From: an uncultured Bacteroidales bacterium
Lineage (GTDB): Bacteria > Bacteroidota > Bacteroidia > Bacteroidales > Paludibacteraceae
Assembly (NCBI GenBank): GCA_937891975.1
Contig: CALAUA010000014.1
Span: 1-64,000, forward strand
Length of the DNA stretch: 64,000 nucleotides
Direction of reading: 5' to 3'
Below are positions 15,699 through 23,585 of this stretch, piece after piece. The notes beneath the pieces are model-generated. The model saw only the letters and a list, made by a program, of their open reading frames with translations, was not told the origin of the DNA and did not search any database. Position numbers and translations under genes: made by a program. Positions within the stretch are counted from its first letter, which is position 1, and each line of letters starts with the position of its first letter.

Positions 15699-17813
15699 TT
15701 ATACAAGATCTACACGACCACCGCACTCAGTCAAAACTGTCTTAGCGATAGTGCTAGATACTGCATCATAGTGAGAGAACTCCATGCTGCTGGTTGCACG
15801 ACCAGAAGTGATGGTACGCAATGCGGTTACATAACCGAACATCTCGCTCAATGGCACCTTAGCCTTGATAATACGCGCACCAGTACGAGCGGTATCCATA
15901 CCCTCTACTTGACCACGACGTTTATTCAAGTCACCGATAACATCACCCATGCTCTCCTCTGGAGTTACAACCTCTACCTTCATAATTGGCTCCATCAATA
16001 CTGGTTTCGCCTTAGCGCAAGCGCTCTTGAACGCCATTTGTGCGCAGATATCAAATGAAAGTTGGTCAGAGTCAACTGGGTGGAAGCTACCGTCCACCAA
16101 AGTAACCTTCAAGGTATCCAGTGGATAACCAGCCAAGATACCAGTCTTCATAGCGGTTGTGAAACCTTTCTCTACTGCTGGGATATACTCTTTTGGCACG
16201 TTACCACCCTTAACCACGTCAACAAATTGCAAGCCACCTTCGAAGCCCTCGTCTGCTGGCTCAACGCGAACGATAATGTCCGCATATTTACCACGACCAC
16301 CTGATTGCTTCTTGTAGGTCTCGCGCAACTCTACTGGAGCAGAGATTGCCTCGCGGTATGCTACTTGAGGACGACCTTGGTTACACTCTACCTTAAACTC
16401 ACGTTTCAAGCGGTCGATAATAATCTCAAGGTGAAGCTCACCCATACCAGAGATCACTGTTTGACCTGTTTGCTCGTCAGTCTTAACAGTAAAGGTTGGA
16501 TCCTCCTCAGCCAATTTAGCCAAACCTACGCCGAGTTTGTCGAGGTCAGCTTGACTCTTTGGCTCTACTGAGATACCAATCACAGGTGCTGGGAACTCGA
16601 TAGACTCCAATACGATTGGCTTGTCCTCAGAGCACAATGTGTCACCTGTACGAATATCTTTGAAACCTACACCTGCACCAATATCACCTGCTGCGATTGT
16701 CTCTACTGGGTTTTGGTGGTTAGAGTGCATTTGGAAGATACGAGAGATACGCTCGCGCTTACCAGAACGTGGGTTGAACACATAAGAACCTGCATCCAAC
16801 TTACCGCTATACACGCGGAAGAAGCACAAACGACCTACATATGGGTCAGTAGCAATCTTAAATGCCAAAGCACAAAGAGCATCATCCTCTTTTGGCTCGC
16901 GCGTGATCGCGTCACCCGTGCGTGGGTCCGTACCGTCTATAATAGGGGTATCCATTGGACTTGGCAAGTATGCACAAACTGCGTCCAACATAGTTTGCAC
17001 ACCTTTGTTCTTAAATGAAGAACCACAAACCATTGGGAACATTTGCATGCTCAAGCAACCTTTGCGGATTGCAGCACGAATCTCATCCTCGGTGATGGTT
17101 GAAGGATCATCAAAATACTTCTCCATCAACGCATCATCAAACTCAGAGATAGTCTCCAACATTTTGTCGCGCCACTCCTCTGCCTCTGCTACGAGGTTTG
17201 CAGGAATCTCCTCAACGCTGTAGTCAGAACCCATGGTCTCATCATTCCAGACACATGCCTTCATAGTCACAAGGTCAACAACGCCCTTGAATGTCTCCTC
17301 AGCACCAATAGGAATTTGGATTGGACATGGGTTTGCACCAAGCACCTCTTTGATTTGAGTTACTACGTCGAAGAAGTTTGCACCACTACGGTCCATCTTG
17401 TTTACGTAGCAAATACGAGGTACATTGTATTTGTCAGCTTGACGCCATACAGTCTCTGATTGTGGTTGCACACCACCTACTGCACAGAACGCAGCCACAG
17501 CACCGTCCAAGATACGGAGTGAGCGCTCTACCTCTACAGTAAAGTCCACGTGGCCCGGAGTGTCAATCAAGTTGATTTTGTATTTGTCACCCTTGTAGTT
17601 CCAGAAAGTAGTGGTAGCAGCAGAGGTAATAGTAATACCACGCTCTTGCTCTTGCTCCATCCAGTCCATAGTTGCTGCACCATCGTGCACCTCACCAATC
17701 TTGTGAGTCAAACCAGTGTAGAACAAAATACGCTCAGAGGTGGTTGTTTTACCGGCATCAATGTGAGCCATGATACCGATATTTCTGTTTAATTTCAAAT
17801 CGTGTTTAGCCAT
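15699..17813 (-). CDS. fusA: elongation factor G
   Basis: Ribosomal translocase GTPase, 704 residues, the usual EF-G length with five domains. GTPase motifs are G1 A-H-I-D-A-G-K-T-T (about 16-24), G3 D-T-P-G-H and G4 N-K-M-D. Domain IV carries the V-D-G-S-F-H-P-V-D-S-D-Q-L segment. It lies between rpsG and rpsJ in the str part of the operon. Confidence 0.98.
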   Translation of the reverse strand: MAKHDLKLNRNIGIMAHIDAGKTTTSERILFYTGLTHKIGEVHDGAATMDWMEQEQERGITITSAATTTFWNYKGDKYKINLIDTPGHVDFTVEVERSLRILDGAVAAFCAVGGVQPQSETVWRQADKYNVPRICYVNKMDRSGANFFDVVTQIKEVLGANPCPIQIPIGAEETFKGVVDLVTMKACVWNDETMGSDYSVEEIPANLVAEAEEWRDKMLETISEFDDALMEKYFDDPSTITEDEIRAAIRKGCLSMQMFPMVCGSSFKNKGVQTMLDAVCAYLPSPMDTPIIDGTDPRTGDAITREPKEDDALCALAFKIATDPYVGRLCFFRVYSGKLDAGSYVFNPRSGKRERISRIFQMHSNHQNPVETIAAGDIGAGVGFKDIRTGDTLCSEDKPIVLESIEFPAPVIGISVEPKSQADLDKLGVGLAKLAEEDPTFTVKTDEQTGQTVISGMGELHLEIIIDRLKREFKVECNQGRPQVAYREAISAPVELRETYKKQSGGRGKYADIIVRVEPADEGFEGGLQFVDVVKGGNVPKEYIPAVEKGFTTAMKTGILAGYPLDTLKVTLVDGSFHPVDSDQLSFDICAQMAFKSACAKAKPVLMEPIMKVEVVTPEESMGDVIGDLNKRRGQVEGMDTARTGARIIKAKVPLSEMFGYVTALRTITSGRATSSMEFSHYDAVSSTIAKTVLTECGGRVDLV

Positions 17814-17832
17814 CTTCTTGTCTAATTAGCGA

Positions 17833-18306
17833 TTAAAAACGGAAGTGTGCAAATGCACGGTTAGCCTCTGCCATGCGGTGCATATCTTCTTTACGTTTGA
17901 ACGCACCACCTTGGTTGTTAAATGCATCCATGATCTCTGCTGCAAGTTTCTCAGCCATTGAGTGACCACCACGCTTGCGAGCGAAGAGAATCATATTCTT
18001 CATTGAAATCGACTCCTTGCGGTCAGCACGAATCTCAGTTGGCACTTGGAATGTTGCACCACCGATACGTTTTGACTTAACCTCTACCAAAGGAGTGATG
18101 TTGCTAAGAGCCTGTTTCCAGATTTCAAGTGGAGTTTGCTCACCCTTCATCTTGTTACCAACAGTCTCCAAAGCGGTGTAGAATACGCTGTATGCGGTAT
18201 TCTTCTTACCGTCGAGCATAAGGTGGTTCACAAATTTTGCCACCATTACCTCACCGAACACTGGATCTGGGAGGATTACTCGTTTTTTTGGTTTTGCTTT
18301 TCTCAT
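17833..18306 (-). CDS. rpsG: 30S ribosomal protein S7
   Basis: 157 residues, organises the small-subunit head. It starts MRKAKPKKRVILPDP and contains F-V-N-H-L-M-L-D-G-K-K-N-T-A and the basic hairpin near 76-90. It sits between rpsL and fusA. A 228-base spacer with two heptamer arrays separates it from rpsL. Confidence 0.98.
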   Translation of the reverse strand: MRKAKPKKRVILPDPVFGEVMVAKFVNHLMLDGKKNTAYSVFYTALETVGNKMKGEQTPLEIWKQALSNITPLVEVKSKRIGGATFQVPTEIRADRKESISMKNMILFARKRGGHSMAEKLAAEIMDAFNNQGGAFKRKEDMHRMAEANRAFAHFRF

Positions 18307-18366
18307 TGTTTTGTTTTGTTTTTTTGTTGATTGTCTTAACTTCAGTAGATTTCTTCAACCCCAGCC

Positions 18367-18401
18367 TTTAAACTTTAAACTTTAAACCTTAAACTCTCAA
18401 A
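18367..18401. repeat. heptamer array TTTAAAC x4
   Basis: Units TTTAAAC, TTTAAAC, TTTAAAC, CTTAAAC and a decayed TCTCAAA, in the rpsL-rpsG spacer. Confidence 0.75.
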
Positions 18402-18492
18402 TTTACTCCATCTACTTACTCAACCGATCAACCCATTAATAATCTGTCCCATCGTATGGAACTTTTAGTTAGTTTTTAGTTTCGTCAGAACT

Positions 18493-18534
18493 TTTCAGCT
18501 TTCACCTTTCAGTTTTCACCTTTCAGTTTTCAGC
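18493..18534. repeat. heptamer array TTTCAGC/TTTCACC x6
   Basis: Six contiguous 7-bp units alternating between TTTCAGY and TTTCACC. The array ends exactly at the base before the rpsL stop codon (18535-18537). Confidence 0.8.
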
Positions 18535-18915
18535 TTACTTTTTAGCTTTAGGACGCTTTGCGCCATATTTGCTTCGACGTTGCAAGCGGTTTGCTACACC
18601 AGCGGTATCCAATGTACCACGAACGATGTGGTAACGTACACCTGGAAGGTCTTTCACACGACCACCGCGCACCATAACGATGCTGTGCTCTTGCAAGTTG
18701 TGACCCTCACCTGGGATGTAAGCATTCACCTCCTTTTGGTTTGTCAAGCGAACACGTGCTACTTTACGCATAGCAGAGTTTGGCTTCTTAGGAGTTGTAG
18801 TGTAAACGCGCACACATACGCCACGACGTTGTGGGCAGCTGTCCAATGCTGGACTCTTGCTCTTGTCGATAAGTTCTGCTCTTCCTTTTCTAACTAATTG
18901 TTGAATTGTAGGCAT
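18535..18915 (-). CDS. rpsL: 30S ribosomal protein S12
   Basis: 126 residues, decoding-centre protein. It contains T-T-T-P-K-K-P-N-S-A-M-R-K and D-L-P-G-V-R-Y-H. The lysines at the classical streptomycin-resistance positions are the sensitive-type residues. First gene of the superoperon; its promoter is about 100 bases upstream. Confidence 0.98.
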   Translation of the reverse strand: MPTIQQLVRKGRAELIDKSKSPALDSCPQRRGVCVRVYTTTPKKPNSAMRKVARVRLTNQKEVNAYIPGEGHNLQEHSIVMVRGGRVKDLPGVRYHIVRGTLDTAGVANRLQRRSKYGAKRPKAKK

Positions 18916-19012
18916 TGTAACTTTTAATTTTGGTTAATAATTATTGTTTGTTAATTGTTGTTTTCACACTCTCTCGCATTATGCTCGCGTACACGCGCCG
19001 CGAAAAAGCATG

Positions 19013-19044
19013 CAAAGGTACTACTTTTTTCTGACTTGACCAAA
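19013..19044 (-). promoter_or_regulatory. promoter of the ribosomal superoperon
   Basis: Minus-strand -7 box TACCTTTG (19020 to 19013) and -33 TTTG (19044 to 19041) with a 20-base spacer match the Bacteroidota promoter pattern exactly. Transcription would start near 19005, leaving a leader of about 90 bases before rpsL. Confidence 0.85.
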
Positions 19045-19440
19045 TATTCGACGGAAAAAGTGCCATTTTTCTGCAAAAATCGTTAAATTTTCTTTACTTT
19101 TTTCATTTTGCTACTTCGACTTTGCAAAATTCACCCCTATTTTTGCCTTTTTTTCGTCCCTACCCTTCTGCCATAAATCAGCCAAAAACAACCACTTATA
19201 TACCTTTTCAACACCCCATTTTTCGCTACTGAAAAACCTCGTTTTTTCACCTTCAAAATCCCCATTTTTTATCTTTTGTTATGCCTTATCAATTACGTAT
19301 CATTTACGTAGGATATACGTAGGATATACGTAACATATACGTAGGATAAACGTAACATACAGCCAACTTCGCCGAAGGATTACCATCACGACACAACCGC
19401 TACCCAACTGCTGCACAACACCACACAACTGCTACACAAT
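19045..19440. other. non-coding stretch between rpsL and tRNA-Ser promoters
   Basis: About 400 bases, T-rich and pyrimidine-biased on the plus strand, with no credible gene. It ends in two repeat arrays (TACGTA-type at 19291-19360, CTACAC-type at 19385-19445). Confidence 0.6.
19291..19360. repeat. 11-bp TACGTA tandem array, about 6 units
   Basis: Units of 11 bp with consensus ATATACGTAGG or ATATACGTAAC: 19291-19301, 19302-19312, 19313-19323, 19324-19334, 19335-19345, 19346-19356, then a partial unit. Each holds the palindrome ACGT in the same helical phase. A single further copy (ATATACGTAGT) lies at 19819-19829, just before panD. Confidence 0.85.
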
Positions 19441-19445
19441 ACCAC
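19385..19445. repeat. CTACAC-family 11-bp array
   Basis: About five units (CGACACAACCG, CTACCCAACTG, CTGCACAACAC, CACACAACTG, CTACACAATAC). Same family as at 1-50 and inside queA and aroB. Confidence 0.8.
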
Positions 19446-19472
19446 CCATTAAAACATTTTTTTTGCAAAAAA

Positions 19473-19504
19473 TTTGCGTATATCCAAAATTTGTTGTACC
19501 TTTG
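19473..19504 (+). promoter_or_regulatory. promoter of tRNA-Ser(TGA)
   Basis: -33 TTTG at 19473-19476 and -7 TACCTTTG at 19497-19504, spacer 20 bases, ending 37 bases before the tRNA. Confidence 0.85.
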
Positions 19505-19541
19505 CAGCCGATTTTGAAAAAACGCGTGTTTTGAATGCGTT

Positions 19542-19627
<86 letters not shown>

Positions 19628-19643
19628 AAAGAAAAAACATGAA

Positions 19644-19672
19644 ACAAGTCCTTGTTGGACTTGTTTTTTTTT
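19644..19672 (+). terminator. terminator of tRNA-Ser(TGA)
   Basis: 8-bp perfect stem (19644-19651 with 19657-19664), 5-base loop, then a run of T, 18 bases after the tRNA. Confidence 0.92.
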
Positions 19673-19679
19673 GTAATCT

Positions 19680-19700
19680 TTGCACAGGATGCCCGTGGCA
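19680..19700. repeat. 21-bp sequence shared with 26152-26172
   Basis: A 21-base stretch running TTGCACAGG to CCGTGGCA is identical at 26152-26172. Both copies lie 3' of a tRNA-Ser gene. Confidence 0.8.
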
Positions 19701-19771
19701 AACATCACGATCCCTTTCCCTGCAATTATTTCTCTCTCGGACTCAGTACAACACACAAAAAACACATTTTT

Positions 19772-19803
19772 CTTGCATGTTTATATTTTTTTTCGTACCT
19801 TTG
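19772..19803 (+). promoter_or_regulatory. promoter of panD
   Basis: -7 TACCTTTG at 19796-19803; the -33 element is a partial match (CTTG, 19772-19775), spacer 20 bases. It ends 30 bases before panD. Confidence 0.75.
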
Positions 19804-19833
19804 CACCCGATTTTATAGAATATACGTAGTATT

Positions 19834-20178
19834 ATGTTTTTGAATATCTTAAAATCAAAGATTCATCGCGTACTAGTTACCGAAGCCAACTTGGATTATA
19901 TCGGCAGTATCACTATTGATGAAGACCTCATGGAGGCAGCTAATATCTACGCAGGGGAACGCGTACAGATTGTGGACAACACCAATGGTGCTCGTCTTGA
20001 AACATACGTTATTCCTGGTAAGCGAGGAAGTGGCTGTATCTGCATCAATGGTGCCGCAGCGCATCTTGTCCACGTTGGAGACACTGTTATCATCATGGCG
20101 TATGCTTTGATGACACCTGAAGAAACGAAGGCATTCAAACCTTCCATCATTTTCCCAACCAACAATCACCTCGTGTAA
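19834..20178 (+). CDS. panD: aspartate 1-decarboxylase
   Basis: Makes beta-alanine from aspartate for pantothenate and coenzyme A. 114 residues, normal for the family. The self-cleavage site Gly24-Ser25 is seen in Y-I-G-S-I-T-I-D; the new N-terminal serine becomes the pyruvoyl cofactor. The downstream N-G-A-A-A-H-L motif belongs to the active site. It has its own promoter, and its stop codon overlaps the tgt start by one base, so the two are translationally coupled although functionally unrelated. Confidence 0.97.
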   Translation: MFLNILKSKIHRVLVTEANLDYIGSITIDEDLMEAANIYAGERVQIVDNTNGARLETYVIPGKRGSGCICINGAAAHLVHVGDTVIIMAYALMTPEETKAFKPSIIFPTNNHLV

Positions 20179-21311
20179 TGGCGTTTTTTGACCTAATACA
20201 TACAGATACTCACACGAGTGCTCGCGTGGGCGTGGTGCATACTGACCACGGGGATATACAAACCCCTATCTTTATGCCTGTAGGCACCGTAGGCACTGTC
20301 AAAGGTGTGCAACGCACTTTCCTTGAGGAAGACATCAAGGCGCAAATCATCTTAGGCAATACCTATCACCTCTACCTTCGCCCAGGCACAGAGATCCTGC
20401 ACAAAGCAGGTGGTTTGCACAAGTTCGAAGGCTGGCAACGTCCTATACTCACAGATTCAGGAGGTTTTCAAGTCTTCTCACTCACCGACATCCGCAAAAT
20501 GACCGAAGAGGGAGTGCAGTTCTCCTCTCATATTGATGGACGTAAACTTATGTTCACTCCAGAGAGTGTCATGGATATCGAACGTGAAATCGGTGCAGAC
20601 ATCATGATGGCTTTCGACGAGTGCTGTCCAGGTACTGCTGATCGCACCTATGCCCAAAAATCTATGGAGCGTACCCATCGTTGGCTGGATCGTTGTATCC
20701 AGCGCTTCGACTCCACTCCCGACCTCTATGGCTACAAGCAACACCTCTTCCCTATCGTACAGGGTTGCGTATATACCGACCTTCGTCAAGAGGCTGCCAA
20801 GCGGCTACGCGACCTTGATCGAGATGGCTATGCCATTGGTGGACTCGCAGTAGGCGAACCTACTGAACAAATGTACGAGATGATTGAAGTGGTCAATGAC
20901 ATCCTTCCTGCCAACAAACCACGCTACCTCATGGGGGTGGGTACACCTTGGAATATCCTCGAAGGAATAGAACGTGGAGTGGACATGTTCGATTGTGTAA
21001 TGCCTACGCGCAACGGACGTAATGGTATGATTTTCACGCAGAACGGAGTGATGAACCTACGCAACAAAAAGTGGGAAGACGACTTCACCGAACTTGACCC
21101 GTATGGCACAAGTTTCGTAGATCATCATTACACTCGTGCTTATGTTCGTCACCTCATCCATGCACAAGAGATGCTTGGGCTAGAGATACTCAGTATCCAC
21201 AACCTTGCCTTCTACCTATGGCTAGTAGGTGAAGCACGCAAACATATACTTGCAGGCGATTTCAAAGCGTGGAAAGAAGACATCACCCCTCGCCTTATGC
21301 AACGCCTCTAA
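20178..21311 (+). CDS. tgt: tRNA-guanine transglycosylase, zinc ligands not seen
   Basis: Exchanges guanine-34 of Asp, Asn, His and Tyr tRNAs for the queuine precursor preQ1. 377 residues, family length. Catalytic aspartates are visible in L-T-D-S-G-G-F-Q-V-F-S (about 95) and V-D-M-F-D-C-V-M-P-T-R (about 273), followed by N-G-R-N-G. The C-terminal CxCxxC of the classical zinc site is replaced: the segment before T-R-A-Y-V-R-H-L reads D-P-Y-G-T-S-F-V-D-H-H, with no cysteine. The fold is otherwise intact. queA, for a later step of the same pathway, lies two genes downstream. Confidence 0.95.
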   Translation: MAFFDLIHTDTHTSARVGVVHTDHGDIQTPIFMPVGTVGTVKGVQRTFLEEDIKAQIILGNTYHLYLRPGTEILHKAGGLHKFEGWQRPILTDSGGFQVFSLTDIRKMTEEGVQFSSHIDGRKLMFTPESVMDIEREIGADIMMAFDECCPGTADRTYAQKSMERTHRWLDRCIQRFDSTPDLYGYKQHLFPIVQGCVYTDLRQEAAKRLRDLDRDGYAIGGLAVGEPTEQMYEMIEVVNDILPANKPRYLMGVGTPWNILEGIERGVDMFDCVMPTRNGRNGMIFTQNGVMNLRNKKWEDDFTELDPYGTSFVDHHYTRAYVRHLIHAQEMLGLEILSIHNLAFYLWLVGEARKHILAGDFKAWKEDITPRLMQRL

Positions 21312-21340
21312 CCCAATATCCATTACCCTATACCCAAAAT

Positions 21341-22414
21341 ATGAAACGCATCGACAGATATATCATAGGCAAGTTTCTCGGCACATTCTTCTTTTCGATT
21401 GTGCTCATTATGAGTATTGCCGTGGTATTCGACTTGACGGAGAAATTGGATAACTTCTTCGAGAATCAAGCACCTTTGCGCGAGATTATATTTGATTACT
21501 ACCTTAACTTCGTACCTTACTTCATGAATATGTTTAGCCCGCTATTCATATTCATTTCTGTAATATTCTTCACATCCAAACTAGCAGGTAATAGCGAAAT
21601 CATTGCCATCTTGGCCAGTGGTGTCAGTTACCACCGATTGATGGTACCCTATGCCATTAGTGCCACACTGCTATTTATCATGTCCTTCGCTTTAACGGGT
21701 TATATTATTCCTCCTGCTTCAGAAAAAATGCTCACGTTCCAAGACAAGTACATCCAGCGTTTCACGCGCGAGAATGCACGCAATATCCAAATGGAGGTAG
21801 AACCAGGTACGATTCTCTATATTGAGAGTTTCCAAAAACGCACCAACATGGGCTACCGTGCTTCGCTAGAGCATTTCGAAGGGAAGCAATTGACCATGCG
21901 TATCACAGCAGACCGTATTCATTATGATTCTGCGTACAATTGGCATTTGGATAAATATGTCCGTCGCGATTTTGATGGCATGCATGAGACCCTTAGTCGA
22001 GGCAATCGCTTAGATACGATTATCCCAATCTACCCAAAAGAGCTATTCTATACTGCCGAAAACGCACAAATGATGACCAATCCCGAACTCAAAGAATATA
22101 TTGACCGTCAACGTCAGCGTGGCTCAGGCAATGTGCAAGCTTTTGAAACGGAGTGGTGGAAACGTTGGGCTAGTCCTATTGGTGCATTCATTATGACGTT
22201 GCTGGGCGTTACCCTCAGTTCGAAGAAAGTACGCGGTGGCATGGGCAAGAACCTAGGTATTGGTATCACACTAAGTGCTTTGTACATTCTCTTTTCCACT
22301 GTATCTACCACCTTCTCTGTCAATGGAGTTATGTCGCCATTCATGAGTGTTTGGTTACCGAATTTCATCTTCCTCGCTATAGGTATTTATCTTTACATTC
22401 GAGTAAGTCGATAA
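21341..22414 (+). CDS. LptF/LptG-family lipopolysaccharide export permease
   Basis: Inner-membrane permease of the LPS transport machine (PF03739). 357 residues from the ATG at 21341 (MKRIDRYIIGKFLGTF). Upstream in-frame codons to 21269 overlap tgt and include spacer repeats, so they are not used. Six membrane helices are predicted: three at about 12-120 and three after about 265, around a periplasmic domain (about 130-260). The family start K-x-x-D-R-Y-I is present. Which of LptF or LptG it is cannot be said. Confidence 0.9.
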   Translation: MKRIDRYIIGKFLGTFFFSIVLIMSIAVVFDLTEKLDNFFENQAPLREIIFDYYLNFVPYFMNMFSPLFIFISVIFFTSKLAGNSEIIAILASGVSYHRLMVPYAISATLLFIMSFALTGYIIPPASEKMLTFQDKYIQRFTRENARNIQMEVEPGTILYIESFQKRTNMGYRASLEHFEGKQLTMRITADRIHYDSAYNWHLDKYVRRDFDGMHETLSRGNRLDTIIPIYPKELFYTAENAQMMTNPELKEYIDRQRQRGSGNVQAFETEWWKRWASPIGAFIMTLLGVTLSSKKVRGGMGKNLGIGITLSALYILFSTVSTTFSVNGVMSPFMSVWLPNFIFLAIGIYLYIRVSR

Positions 22415-22415
22415 T

Positions 22416-23585
22416 ATGAATCATGAATTCCAAATGTTGGCGAAGACGTTCAAGGGCTTGGAAGAAGTTCTTGCAGACGAACTTATCGAATTAGGTGCCA
22501 ACAACGTACAGATTGAACGCCGTGCCGTCTCCTTCACAGGCGATAAACGCATGCTCTATACCGCCAACTTCTGTTTGCGTACCGCGTCACGTGTATTGGT
22601 ACCAATAGCCATATTCAAAGCCAAGAAAACAGACGAAATATACGAACAAGTCAAGCAACTGGATTGGGCACAATACATGAACACTAGCATGAGTTTCGCG
22701 ATTGATGCCACAGTCTATTCCGACCTCTTTCGCCATTCACAATTCATCACCTACCGCGTCAAAGACGCGATTGTGGACTGGTGGATGGAGCATGGTGGCG
22801 TGCGCCCTAATGTGCAACTCACCAATCCAGACATCTATCTCAACGTACACATAGCAGGCGATACCGTGACCCTCTCGCTGGATAGTTCGGGTGAGAGCTT
22901 GCACAAGCGCGGCTATCGTGTGGCTAACACCCAAGCGCCTATCAACGAGGCACTTGCCGCAGGAATGCTACTACTGGCGGGGTGGAAGGGACAAAGCGAT
23001 TTCTACGACCCTATGTGTGGTTCGGGTACATTGCTTATCGAAGCTGCACTTATCGCACGCAACATAGCACCAGGTATCTATCGCAAGGGATTTGCCTTCG
23101 AGAAATGGGCAAACTTTGATGCAGACCTATTTGAAGAAGTATATAGCGACGATAGTCGCGAGCGCGAGTTTACACATAAGATATATGGTTCAGATGCTGG
23201 TTTCTATGCCGTACAAACAGCCCAAAAGAACATCCAATCAGCTAACCTACAGCGTGACATAGAGGTGAAGCAAATACGTATTGAAGAACTACGGCTTGCT
23301 GATAAAAACACGGAAGGCGCACTCGTGATGATGAATCCGCCGTATGGTGAGCGTTTGTCGCAAGATAAAGATGTATTGCGACTATATCAGGATATAGGTA
23401 CAACGCTGAAACATCAATTTTGTGGTGCCACCGCATGGATAATCTCCAGCAACGAGGAGGCACTCAAGTGTGTGGGACTACGACCTGCGAAGCGTATTCG
23501 CCTCATCAACGGAGACTTAGACTGTCTTTTTAATCAATATGTGCTATTTAGTGGCGACAGAAAATCATGGAAGAAATCCTTATAG
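22416..23585 (+). CDS. THUMP-domain 23S rRNA methyltransferase, RlmL-like
   Basis: S-adenosylmethionine-dependent RNA N2-guanine methyltransferase of the RlmL/COG0116 group. 389 residues: an N-terminal ferredoxin-like and THUMP region (about 1-160), then a Rossmann methyltransferase domain with F-Y-D-P-M-C-G-S-G-T (about 196-205) and catalytic motif M-N-P-P-Y-G-E-R (about 305-312). It lacks the second methyltransferase domain of E. coli RlmL, so it matches only the N-terminal half. It starts 1 base after the permease stop and its 3' end overlaps queA by 19 bases. Confidence 0.9.
   Translation: MNHEFQMLAKTFKGLEEVLADELIELGANNVQIERRAVSFTGDKRMLYTANFCLRTASRVLVPIAIFKAKKTDEIYEQVKQLDWAQYMNTSMSFAIDATVYSDLFRHSQFITYRVKDAIVDWWMEHGGVRPNVQLTNPDIYLNVHIAGDTVTLSLDSSGESLHKRGYRVANTQAPINEALAAGMLLLAGWKGQSDFYDPMCGSGTLLIEAALIARNIAPGIYRKGFAFEKWANFDADLFEEVYSDDSREREFTHKIYGSDAGFYAVQTAQKNIQSANLQRDIEVKQIRIEELRLADKNTEGALVMMNPPYGERLSQDKDVLRLYQDIGTTLKHQFCGATAWIISSNEEALKCVGLRPAKRIRLINGDLDCLFNQYVLFSGDRKSWKKSL

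Noticed and set aside
19291..19445. possible CRISPR array
   Set aside because: Units of 11 bp are contiguous without spacers and no cas genes are near.
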